Positions 54,585-62,529 of a stretch of DNA of 64,000 nt are shown here, in pieces. The position numbers were made by a program, and so were the translations under genes. This DNA comes from Limibacterium fermenti (GTDB lineage: Bacteria; Bacteroidota; Bacteroidia; Bacteroidales; Dysgonomonadaceae), in NCBI RefSeq assembly GCF_041902845.1, contig NZ_CP159486.1:2418001-2482000 (forward strand), read 5' to 3'. Numbering within the stretch: the stretch's first letter is position 1; every line of letters starts with the position of its first letter. A model generated the notes under the pieces. It saw nothing but the letters and a program-made list of their open reading frames with translations, was not told where the DNA came from and did no database searches.

Positions 54585-55961
54585 TTAAGAAATCAAATGC
54601 AATTTGTCCCTGTTATCATATACCTTCATGATGGCATTGATCACGTCGTCCATGTCTTTCTGCGTTCCGAGTAACGGTCCGGACGCCCATAACATAACCA
54701 TGTTGTCGCAGACCCAATCGCAATTAGGCAAATACAAATCCTGTTTAAATTGTTGAAGCCTTTGGGCCGAATACATGGTTTTATATTCTTTTCTTGCAAG
54801 GATATTTTCCGTCCAAGGTTCGCGATGCAATCCGTTTTTGATATATGGACTTAGTCCGATTCCTTCGGCGGCAACGGCTTTCAGAAAAACATCCCGGTGA
54901 ACATTATTCCAATGCTCTTTATGATAAGCCATGGTATAAAGGTAAAACGATCCTTTGGTGGTTCCTTTATACAATTTCTGAGGAACAAGCCCTTTAAAGC
55001 CTTTCAATTTGGACGTCAGGTAGGCGGCGTTCCTATTTCGGGTTTCAAACTGTTCCTGGGCATGATTCAACTGTTCCATAAGAATGGATGCCTCGAGTTG
55101 ATTCATACGATACTTCGGACCAATCGTAACCGAACGTCCTTGTTTATTCGTCCCATGATTCATTACCGTATAGCAATCATCCAACAGTTTTTCATCGTTA
55201 CTGCTGATTCCGCCACCTTCTCCACAACAAATTGTTTTACTCGTCTGGAAACTAAAACATCCGGCATCGCCAATCGATCCCAGCTTTTTGCCCTGATATT
55301 CGGCCAGATGCGCCTGACAGGCATCTTCAATCACCCTTAAGTTGTGTTTTTTGGCAATCTCCATGATACTTTCCAAATCGCAAGGTTGCCCCATCATGTG
55401 AACAGGGATGATCGCAACGGTGTTTTTATTTACTTTCTTCGCCACTTCCGCAGGGTCTAATTGAAACGATTCTTTGTCCAGATCTACCATTACAGGAAGC
55501 GCCCGGGCGCTGATAATAGCAGAAATAGTCCCCATATCGGTGTAGGGGGTTGTGATGATCTCATCACCGGGTCCAAAACCCATCGCTTCGACCACCGTAT
55601 GCAGCGCCTGCGTTCCCGAACCGGTCGTTACACATCCTTTTACACCCAACATTTGAGCATATTTTTTCTCAAACGTCGGTACTGCGCCGTTCACGCCATC
55701 ATCGATTCTATTCCATTTACCGCTTCTGACTGTTTTGGCTACGCTTTCCACTATTTTTTCATCCACATAAGGCCATTTGGGCCATACTTTGTTTTTGACA
55801 ACGGGCTCTCCGCCTAACGCAGCCAACTTATCGGCCCGTTGCTCATAAATATTGGAGGAAATGTTTTCCAGCGGTTTTACAACATTTGCACTGGCTATTG
55901 CAGCCGCACCTGCAGCTGCGGTAGTCAAGAACGATCTTCTTGTTACCTTTTTTGATTTCAT
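54585..55961 (-). CDS. Tat-exported DegT/DnrJ/EryC1/StrS-type PLP aminotransferase homologue, copy 2
   Basis: The 458-residue protein joins a Tat signal (VTRRSFLTTAAAGAAA) to a complete DegT-type domain. Key parts are VTTGSGTQALHTVVEAMGFG, GDEIITTPYTDMGTISAI, the PLP-binding Asp/Gln in VIEDACQAHLAEY, and the Schiff-base Lys242 in SFQTSKTICCGEGGG, followed by GPKYRMNQLEASILMEQL. DegT enzymes normally aminate nucleotide-linked keto-sugars in the cytoplasm. A Tat-exported one with the catalytic Lys suggests a periplasmic PLP enzyme acting on free amino- or keto-sugars released from the substrate. Tat transport would allow PLP loading before export. The reaction is unknown; a racemase/dehydratase-like role is possible. 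Confidence 0.82.
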   Translation of the reverse strand: MKSKKVTRRSFLTTAAAGAAAIASANVVKPLENISSNIYEQRADKLAALGGEPVVKNKVWPKWPYVDEKIVESVAKTVRSGKWNRIDDGVNGAVPTFEKKYAQMLGVKGCVTTGSGTQALHTVVEAMGFGPGDEIITTPYTDMGTISAIISARALPVMVDLDKESFQLDPAEVAKKVNKNTVAIIPVHMMGQPCDLESIMEIAKKHNLRVIEDACQAHLAEYQGKKLGSIGDAGCFSFQTSKTICCGEGGGISSNDEKLLDDCYTVMNHGTNKQGRSVTIGPKYRMNQLEASILMEQLNHAQEQFETRNRNAAYLTSKLKGFKGLVPQKLYKGTTKGSFYLYTMAYHKEHWNNVHRDVFLKAVAAEGIGLSPYIKNGLHREPWTENILARKEYKTMYSAQRLQQFKQDLYLPNCDWVCDNMVMLWASGPLLGTQKDMDDVINAIMKVYDNRDKLHLIS

Positions 55962-56008
55962 AAATTTTATTTTTATCGGTTTATAATCTTATATTGAAAA
56001 TTTCAACA

Positions 56009-57385
56009 CTATTTTTGCAATTGTATCTTCACCAAATCCTCTATCTCTTTCCCGTTGTGTATAAAACGCGCCAAGGTATATACGTTGCCGTTATCATCCA
56101 AAGCAATGGAATTTACATAAGTAGGATACGTTCCGTCTTCATAAAATACACCTCCCAAGTCTTTATATTCCTTTTTATTGATATCATACGTCACGAGATG
56201 GAGGTGTTCCAATCCCTTCGCCGCACCTTTATTGATTTTATTCACTCCGGCAACCCTTTTTCCGTTTTCATAAATCGGAGCGCCCGTCAAGTAATAAATT
56301 ACTCCGTCGTTATTAATGGTAAAGCCTAAATAGCCATAACTGAATAAATCGAACATGCCGCTTTTCCGGGACGGTTCGGAAGTAATCCGATCCACGATCT
56401 CGATTTTTTTCTCTTTCGGGTCGAAACTAAACAAGTACCCTGAATTGCCATGAACGCCGTACGCCTTGTTTTCGGGTCCATACCAATATATTTTTCTCCA
56501 GTTATAACCCATGCTTCCGGCATCTTTCGGATCATACGTTCCAAAATAATCGAGCCGCAAATCTACTCCATCTAATTTTTCAGGTGCTTTCAGCGAAGGA
56601 TTATAGTAAAAAATGTCTCCGTCTCCGGTCGAATAATAGACGTTTCCATCACGCGGATCAATAAACATCGAACGACAAATTACCCGGAAGTTATCCGTTC
56701 CCAACTGTGTTTCGCCTGCTTTTGAAACAGCCCCTACATTCCGTAACGTATTCGCTTTAATATCATAATCGATCAACAATCCTTTAGGCCATGTTAATCC
56801 GTAAAGATGATCACGCTCTTTATCCATCACCACCGTGATAATTCCTTCACCCTCGGGGGCAATAGCTAAACTTTTCAGTTCTTTGGTATTTAAGTCATAA
56901 TAACAAAAATGTCCTCCCGGATAAAGCTTGTATCCTTCGGGAGCGACCGTCGGAACAGTTTCCGCCCCGTCGATCATCTGATAATATCCCAGATGAGTGG
57001 CAAAATATAACTTCCCGTCTTTTTCATAAAATTCGACGTGGCTTTTCCCTTGAGCAATATATTTTTGCTGCTTTTCTCCCAATGCTTCCGATAGATCGGC
57101 TAGAAATTCAACTTTATCGGCTTGCGGATCGTAACAGTATAATTGGCCTCCGACATCATGCCTCGTTGAGGACAGGACATAATAAATCTTTCCGTCGCTG
57201 GCTTTGGATATCGCATTATACGTATCGTGCGCATCCTCGAACCCGGAAAAATAACGCTTGCCGATCAATGTGTCTTGCGCAGTGGTTTCATTTGTCTTTT
57301 GATTACTCTTGTTCTCTTTTTGACTCGTATTGCAACCGATCAAAAGAAAAAATAAAAACGCTGGTAATAAAATAATCTTTTTCAT
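56009..57385 (-). CDS. Beta-propeller lipoprotein
   Basis: The 458-residue lipoprotein (lipobox FLLIGC, Cys about 18) has a short low-complexity linker (SQKENKSNQKTNETTAQD) and then a repeated beta-propeller pattern with aromatic/Asp-rich blades. Blades include GKIYYVLSSTRHDVGGQLYC, GHFCYYDLNTKELKSLAIAP, GNVYYSTGDGDIFYYNPS, NSGYLFSFDPKEKKIEIVDR and LHLVTYDINKKEYKDLGG. No catalytic site is recognised. It may be a surface or periplasmic binding protein or a lyase/epimerase-like propeller enzyme. It sits between the ceramidase-like and DegT-like genes of operon C, with 15- and 47-bp gaps. Confidence 0.75.
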   Translation of the reverse strand: MKKIILLPAFLFFLLIGCNTSQKENKSNQKTNETTAQDTLIGKRYFSGFEDAHDTYNAISKASDGKIYYVLSSTRHDVGGQLYCYDPQADKVEFLADLSEALGEKQQKYIAQGKSHVEFYEKDGKLYFATHLGYYQMIDGAETVPTVAPEGYKLYPGGHFCYYDLNTKELKSLAIAPEGEGIITVVMDKERDHLYGLTWPKGLLIDYDIKANTLRNVGAVSKAGETQLGTDNFRVICRSMFIDPRDGNVYYSTGDGDIFYYNPSLKAPEKLDGVDLRLDYFGTYDPKDAGSMGYNWRKIYWYGPENKAYGVHGNSGYLFSFDPKEKKIEIVDRITSEPSRKSGMFDLFSYGYLGFTINNDGVIYYLTGAPIYENGKRVAGVNKINKGAAKGLEHLHLVTYDINKKEYKDLGGVFYEDGTYPTYVNSIALDDNGNVYTLARFIHNGKEIEDLVKIQLQK

Positions 57386-57400
57386 GCTTTAATTTCTAAT

Positions 57401-58783
57401 TTATTGATTTGTATTTATCGTATTTATCACTAATTCTTTAATTCCTCCCAATATAATATCTTCGATTTTCGGATCCCATTTTGCAGGCAATCCATATACG
57501 CGATGAGCCGTATCGCCTTCATAACCGCCTTCTTCGATGACCTTGGCGGAAGGAATGTACCCCATCACATCATTGGCATAAGCCATCACAAAAATATCTT
57601 GTCCGTACCATTCTTTCAATTGGATTCCATAAGAAACCAATACCTCGCCTCCCATCACAAAAAGAGATTGATTTCCCAATTTCCAATATTGGATCGGATA
57701 AGGATAGGTTTTGATGAATGAACCTTCCTTCTTATATTCGGCGATCGTCCCTTTTGCCCATCGTCCTTCGAAATCATTCCGGTTGGCGACTTCTTGCATT
57801 TGCTCTATTGTTAATGGTTGGGCAAGAGGAATATCGACTTCCTTATATTTCACTCGCAGTCGGCTTTCCTGAGGCTTCATCTCTCCGGATAAAACACTCT
57901 CCACAGCCGCCGCTAATTGTTTCCCGTATTGCTTAGCCAACGGAATCGTGCGCCTTGGCAAAGGATTCTGATCGGCGCCTACCCCTTGGAAAAACAAAGC
58001 CGTTGCACCGGGATACATTTTTTCCAATTCAATCTGGGCGAACCCCGGATAATCGCCGGAAAAGCGATTCATCGACAATGTGGTAGGATGACAGGCATAT
58101 CCGAAGACAATGGCAATCGGGTTTCCATCCGTACCCTCTACTTTCATTACGGGGACGGCATAATCGTTAGGCCCTTTCAGAGAAGTGGTACCTGTCAGTT
58201 CGTTTTCTTTATTATTGCGCCTATTCACCTGAAAACGAGTGATTCCGTTTTGAGTATATATCTTTGCCGGCTTCATGTTTTTCATCGACTCTCCGACTAA
58301 TTCAAACAGCATTTCTTCCAATTCACCGGTATATTCATCAACTTTGTGCCAATCACCGGTTTTCATCGGATAAATATAATGTAGCGCCCGCCCCACAACC
58401 GGGCCGGAATGCGTATGCGAACAATTCAATATAATCTGCGCCTTTTCCAGTCCATATGTTTTTTTGATTTTATCCCTCAATTTATCCGAGAAATCTTTAG
58501 GAATTGCTACTAAATCCAGGGTAACCAATACCGATCGAAGCCCTTTAGCATCCTCCAGAGCAAGCGCTTTGGCCCATAAATCGTGAACGGCCCCTTCCGA
58601 AGGCGACGTTCTGCTGGCATACCCTCCCATCCATACCGAAGTTGAAGGAGTAATAGTTTTACGTGCCACACCTGCTTTCCAAACAAAATGACCAGGGGAA
58701 AAGGATGGGTCCTTTTGTCCATAAGAAACAGCGGTTCCCATTAGGAAAAACAAGACGATCAGATACCTGTATAATAACTTCAT
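57401..58783 (-). CDS. Neutral/alkaline ceramidase-like hydrolase, exported by a Sec signal
   Basis: The 460-residue protein has a Sec signal peptide ending in YGQ. It shows the ceramidase-family core: KAGVARKTITPSTSVWMGGY, SVLVTLDLVAIPKDFSDKL, LNCSHTHSGPVVGRALHYIY (zinc-binding His pair about residues 123-125), FGYACHPTTLSMNRFSGDYP, FFQGVGADQNPLPRR and FVMGGEVLVSYGIQL (a Glu zinc ligand). All metal-ligand strings are present. It is distantly related to the 53021-54445 protein. Family knowledge says zinc-dependent amide hydrolysis; the actual bond here (N-acyl amino sugar, lipid amide or other) is not known. It lies in operon C, 15 bp after the first DegT homologue. Confidence 0.78.
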   Translation of the reverse strand: MKLLYRYLIVLFFLMGTAVSYGQKDPSFSPGHFVWKAGVARKTITPSTSVWMGGYASRTSPSEGAVHDLWAKALALEDAKGLRSVLVTLDLVAIPKDFSDKLRDKIKKTYGLEKAQIILNCSHTHSGPVVGRALHYIYPMKTGDWHKVDEYTGELEEMLFELVGESMKNMKPAKIYTQNGITRFQVNRRNNKENELTGTTSLKGPNDYAVPVMKVEGTDGNPIAIVFGYACHPTTLSMNRFSGDYPGFAQIELEKMYPGATALFFQGVGADQNPLPRRTIPLAKQYGKQLAAAVESVLSGEMKPQESRLRVKYKEVDIPLAQPLTIEQMQEVANRNDFEGRWAKGTIAEYKKEGSFIKTYPYPIQYWKLGNQSLFVMGGEVLVSYGIQLKEWYGQDIFVMAYANDVMGYIPSAKVIEEGGYEGDTAHRVYGLPAKWDPKIEDIILGGIKELVINTINTNQ

Positions 58784-58798
58784 AACATTTATTTATTC

Positions 58799-60172
58799 TT
58801 ATCCTTTTTTGAACTTCAGCACGATTTTATCGGCATTCCGATAGATTTTCTCAACCGCGTTTGCAATATGATCCATATCCGAAACAGTCCCCAACAAGAG
58901 GTTTTGTGTGAGCCATATTGCTTCTTCATTACAGATCCGATCACTAACGGGACACTTATTATGCATCAGGAAATTATGATAATTCAAATCATCTGTTGTA
59001 TATAATTTTCGATACAATTTCGATTCGAAAGCCGCTTGGATAAACGATTGAGTCTGCAATGGCGTATAGCCGGGAGAACAAGGTATTCCTTCTGCACGTA
59101 GTGCTTCCAAAAACAAAGCCCGAGACATCCCTTTAAACGCATTCTTATTATATAATAGCGGATATAAATGATAAACGGCTTTTGTGGTTTCGGGATATAA
59201 TCTGGCGGAAGAGACACCGGGAATATCTTTTATCCTCTTCGATAAATATTGGGCATTTGTCCATCGAATATCCGTTTCTTTCTCCAGATTTTTCATCTGT
59301 ACAAGCCCTATCGCCGCTTGATATTCTGTGAACCGTATCTTATATCCGACCCTAATTGCTCCACCGCTCACATTACCCGGTTGAGATCCATAAGGAAAGC
59401 CCAAATTATGATACGAATAACACCGATCCATAAATTCGGAATCATTGCTGACAATAGCGCCTCCTTCACCGATAGGCATATTTTTGGATGTTTGGAAACT
59501 GAAGCATCCGGCATTACCGATAGAGCCGACTCTTTTACCGCTTACTTCCGCCAAATGCGCCTGGCAAGCATCTTCAATTACGATTAAATGATGCTTCGTG
59601 GCTATTGCCATTATTTGGGTCATATCAGCAGGAATCCCCAAAATGTGTACCGGCAAAATGGCCTTTGTCCGAGGAGTAATTTTCTCTTCTATTTTTACGG
59701 GATCTATTTGAAATGTAGTCGGATCGACATCTGCGAAAACCGGTAAGGCGCCATTCATCAGAACAGCTTGTACCGTCGCAACAAACGTATACGGGGGAAC
59801 GATGACTTCATCACCGGGACCGATATTGAATTGTGCCAAAGCCGCGACTAACGCATTCGTCCCGTTTACCACTGACAGACATCTCTTTGTGCCGATAAGT
59901 TCCGCCCACTTGCTTTCGAATTCTTCGGTAACTTTGGATCTTGACCAAACGCCGCTTCGTAAAACCTTTAAAACACCCTCATCATAATCGGGTGATTTCC
60001 AAACAGGCCAATCCGGCCATAAACCGAGATGGGATTTCGTTCCGCCCAAGATAGCGGGTAACCGGCGATCGGCATTCGTTTGTCCCCATATATAAGAAGA
60101 ATTCAAACCTGAAAGAGTCAATACACTTGCTCCTCCCAATACTGTTTTTGATATAAATTTACGTCTATTCAT
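58799..60172 (-). CDS. Tat-exported DegT-type PLP aminotransferase homologue, copy 1
   Basis: The 457-residue protein has a Tat signal (MNRRKFISKTVLGGASVLT) and a full DegT-family domain. Key parts are SVVNGTNALVAALAQFNIGP, GDEVIVPPYTFVATVQAVLM, the PLP-facing VIEDACQAHLAEV and the Schiff-base Lys230 in SFQTSKNMPIGEGGA, then GYKIRFTEYQAAIGLVQM. It is a paralogue of 54585-55961, and both keep the lysine. Placement straight after the GH36-like gene (13 bp) means it is made with the glycosidase. The exported location sets it apart from antigen-biosynthesis relatives. It may process a keto- or amino-sugar in the periplasm; this is inference. Confidence 0.82.
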   Translation of the reverse strand: MNRRKFISKTVLGGASVLTLSGLNSSYIWGQTNADRRLPAILGGTKSHLGLWPDWPVWKSPDYDEGVLKVLRSGVWSRSKVTEEFESKWAELIGTKRCLSVVNGTNALVAALAQFNIGPGDEVIVPPYTFVATVQAVLMNGALPVFADVDPTTFQIDPVKIEEKITPRTKAILPVHILGIPADMTQIMAIATKHHLIVIEDACQAHLAEVSGKRVGSIGNAGCFSFQTSKNMPIGEGGAIVSNDSEFMDRCYSYHNLGFPYGSQPGNVSGGAIRVGYKIRFTEYQAAIGLVQMKNLEKETDIRWTNAQYLSKRIKDIPGVSSARLYPETTKAVYHLYPLLYNKNAFKGMSRALFLEALRAEGIPCSPGYTPLQTQSFIQAAFESKLYRKLYTTDDLNYHNFLMHNKCPVSDRICNEEAIWLTQNLLLGTVSDMDHIANAVEKIYRNADKIVLKFKKG

Positions 60173-60185
60173 GATCTGACGATTT

Positions 60186-62276
60186 TTATTTTATAATTGT
60201 ATATTTATAAAGGCCATAATGATTGGCGGTCTTCAAAGAAAACGGAACCTCTCCTCTTTCGTTAACAGTGACTTCAAAATCAGTCCCATTTCCCAAAAGA
60301 TACTTTAACCGAATCTTAGCACCCGGCTTTAACCATGTTTTCATCATACTATTCGCTTGATCATTTAATTCCCTGAAAACAAGGAAATAGCCTTGCTTAT
60401 CCTGTAAGCTTTGAAATCCGGTCCACGACCGCCCGTCGGGTTTTTCACCGATAGGAAGTATATCCCCCTTATGAATATCCTGTTGGATAGTTCTGTATTT
60501 TTCAATTACTTTTCCTAAAGAAAAAGCCTCAGCAGGTAAATTATGGGCTTCCATCCAAGCTAACGGCTGCGCCATCATTGTAATGGCGAACAAGTATTCA
60601 AAATCGTATGATTTCGGAGCAAAGGTATCATTTTTATAGATATTTTCGTTTCTCCACTTATTCAAAAATTCAATTTGCAGATTTTGTGCCGGTACATATT
60701 TCGACAAGCACCACAAATTCCTCAATGTCCAATAGGGATAATAATTTCCGAAATCCGTATATCTGTTTTCCAAAAAGATATTTCCGTATTCATTTTTATA
60801 GAGATAACCGAAACGTTTATCCGCCGTAACATCCAAATTGATTACGGCATCATAGTCCGAAGCTTTCTGTACGGCATTCAATAAACTATCCACCCTGAGT
60901 TCCGATATCTTATTATGAATTCGCAATCCGTCGATTTTGAAAGTGCGTATTCCATATTTTTTGTACAACCCGGCCAGAACTTCGGCGTCTTTCCTCCAAT
61001 TCACATAATTATCCGTATAACTCGGATTAAACCATAAACATATTTCGATACCAAGCTCTTTGCCCTTTTTTAAGATCGATGTAAAACCATCGGGGAAATT
61101 AGCCTTGTTGGGAAGCCAATAGTCTTCACTCTCCCATATATTATCGAAGGATCCTCCGCCAATAGAAGCGGGACTTTTGCCGGTCTGCCAACCGTCGTCA
61201 ATCTGAAAATGGGATATTCCTAATTTCGCACACAGTTCTAATTCTTCGATAATGTATTTCTCGTTAATCCGGCTATCCTGTCCCCGATCTCCCCATGTAT
61301 TCATCATCACCATTTCATCTCTTTCGGAAATTCTTTTCCGTAACTTATTCTGATAGGTTTTTAGCGCTTTTAAGGCAGAATATTCCGTCTTGGAGAAAAC
61401 TCCGCAAACGGCCGAATAACCCGGCGTCCATCGGTCGGGCCGGATATCCTCGGAATCTATTCCGAATCCAAGCATCCTGATTTGTCCGAAAGAAACTAAA
61501 TAATCGCCTGATAAGTATTGTAATTGAGCATTCGGAGAGGGCGCTTCTTTCAGCAAAAAAACGCCCTCTTCGTTCTCCATATCTTTTGCAAAAAGAATAT
61601 TTCCTCTGAATAGGCGTTCCTGATAAGTCTGGTAGTCATTTACTGTAACCAAATCATTCAAATGATCCGTCATTTCGGATAAATCCACGACTCGACAATT
61701 CCAATGCTTCCCGTCAAGGGAAAGTTTTTCCATAACAGGCGCTAATGAACGTGCTTTTTGGGATGCGACAAATTTCACATCCGATAAGTCTTTATCTAAA
61801 AGACTCTCATCCGGGTATTTCAACAGATTCCCGTTTCCCTTAAAATAAAAATCCATTCCGATAGCAGGACAAGCAGGATATAACCGGAGGATTCTCTTTA
61901 TCGACAAGTTCCCCAACGTATAAATAATTTCGGCTTCGAGATAGGCTTGTTGAGATAACGTTTCTTCGACTACATAGGTGCGAAAAGACACTAATTCCGC
62001 CTTCTCTTTTTCCGTTCCGGGAAGATTCATATCGGGAACATTATCGGTAGCATGCCATGTAAAATTCGACGTTTTATTGAAAATAGATTGAGTGATCAGA
62101 TTTCCCTGATTAAATGTATACGTTCTTCTGATCTTTGAATTTTCCAGGATAAGAGAATCATGATCCAGATATATTTTGCCATCAAGATAAGCTGTATTAT
62201 TACCATATACGGGGCCTATAACCAGGAAAAAAATCAAAACTATAATATGGGAATGAAAGGTATTCATTTTCATCAT
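60186..62276 (-). CDS. GH36-like (clan GH-D) alpha-galactosidase homologue, copy 2
   Basis: The 696-residue protein has a signal peptide (IIVLIFFLVIGPVYG) and the same architecture as 22268-24319. It shows MMNTWGDRGQDSRINEKYI, ISHFQIDDGWQTGKSPASIG, the nucleophile candidate Asp in FKIDGLR (about residue 443), ENRYTDFGNYYPYWTLRNLW (about 503) and a C-terminal beta domain. The two copies are clearly paralogous but differ through the N-terminal beta domain, so they may act on different aglycones. It is the first gene of operon C, with a leader of about 80 nt from promoter C. Alpha-galactosidase activity is the best guess, not proven. Confidence 0.78.
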   Translation of the reverse strand: MMKMNTFHSHIIVLIFFLVIGPVYGNNTAYLDGKIYLDHDSLILENSKIRRTYTFNQGNLITQSIFNKTSNFTWHATDNVPDMNLPGTEKEKAELVSFRTYVVEETLSQQAYLEAEIIYTLGNLSIKRILRLYPACPAIGMDFYFKGNGNLLKYPDESLLDKDLSDVKFVASQKARSLAPVMEKLSLDGKHWNCRVVDLSEMTDHLNDLVTVNDYQTYQERLFRGNILFAKDMENEEGVFLLKEAPSPNAQLQYLSGDYLVSFGQIRMLGFGIDSEDIRPDRWTPGYSAVCGVFSKTEYSALKALKTYQNKLRKRISERDEMVMMNTWGDRGQDSRINEKYIIEELELCAKLGISHFQIDDGWQTGKSPASIGGGSFDNIWESEDYWLPNKANFPDGFTSILKKGKELGIEICLWFNPSYTDNYVNWRKDAEVLAGLYKKYGIRTFKIDGLRIHNKISELRVDSLLNAVQKASDYDAVINLDVTADKRFGYLYKNEYGNIFLENRYTDFGNYYPYWTLRNLWCLSKYVPAQNLQIEFLNKWRNENIYKNDTFAPKSYDFEYLFAITMMAQPLAWMEAHNLPAEAFSLGKVIEKYRTIQQDIHKGDILPIGEKPDGRSWTGFQSLQDKQGYFLVFRELNDQANSMMKTWLKPGAKIRLKYLLGNGTDFEVTVNERGEVPFSLKTANHYGLYKYTIIK

Positions 62277-62360
62277 TTCATTTACTTATCCGTTATTCAT
62301 GCTCAGTCGGAAGATTCAGCCATTGCACTCCGGTCATCGTTTTATACGATTCAGCAAAGG

Positions 62361-62425
62361 CAAAGAAAATGAAATTAAAAACAAAGGACGCTTAGTTTTG
62401 CGAAATAGAATCTTCAAAAAGCGTT
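62361..62425 (-). promoter_or_regulatory. Promoter C with 30-bp operator (operon C)
   Basis: TTTCTTTG (minus strand, 62361-62368) is followed by a 27-bp spacer and the 30-bp element at 62396-62425, which differs from copy B at 3 positions. The leader to the ATG at 62276 is about 80 nt. Exact conservation of spacing in all three copies supports a shared activator site. Confidence 0.75.
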
Positions 62426-62446
62426 AATCTTTGATATTATCCTTCC

Positions 62447-62475
62447 CCGTTAAACCTCCCAAAACTGTTTAACGG
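62447..62475. repeat. Inverted repeat downstream of the acetyl-esterase gene
   Basis: CCGTTAAA (62447-62454) and TTTAACGG (62468-62475) form a perfect 8-bp stem with a 13-nt loop, 55 bp after the esterase stop. There is no T-tract in the minus direction. It could be a 3'-end hairpin or an operator. The rest of the 62277-62529 gap holds promoter C and no ORF. Confidence 0.4.
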
Positions 62476-62529
62476 ATAAAAAACCTCCGAAACGTCTTCT
62501 ACTAATCCTTATGGGCTAACCAAGTAAAA

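Noticed and set aside
53021..60172. Surface-polysaccharide biosynthesis cluster, based on the DegT homologues
   Set aside because: No glycosyltransferases, flippases or nucleotide-sugar enzymes are present; the DegT homologues carry Tat signals and lie among exported hydrolases under the shared operator.
34999..62425. The three operator copies as ends or attachment sites of a mobile element
   Set aside because: All three point the same way, keep an exact 27-bp spacing to a -7-like box, and lie upstream of operons, which fits promoter control better than recombination.
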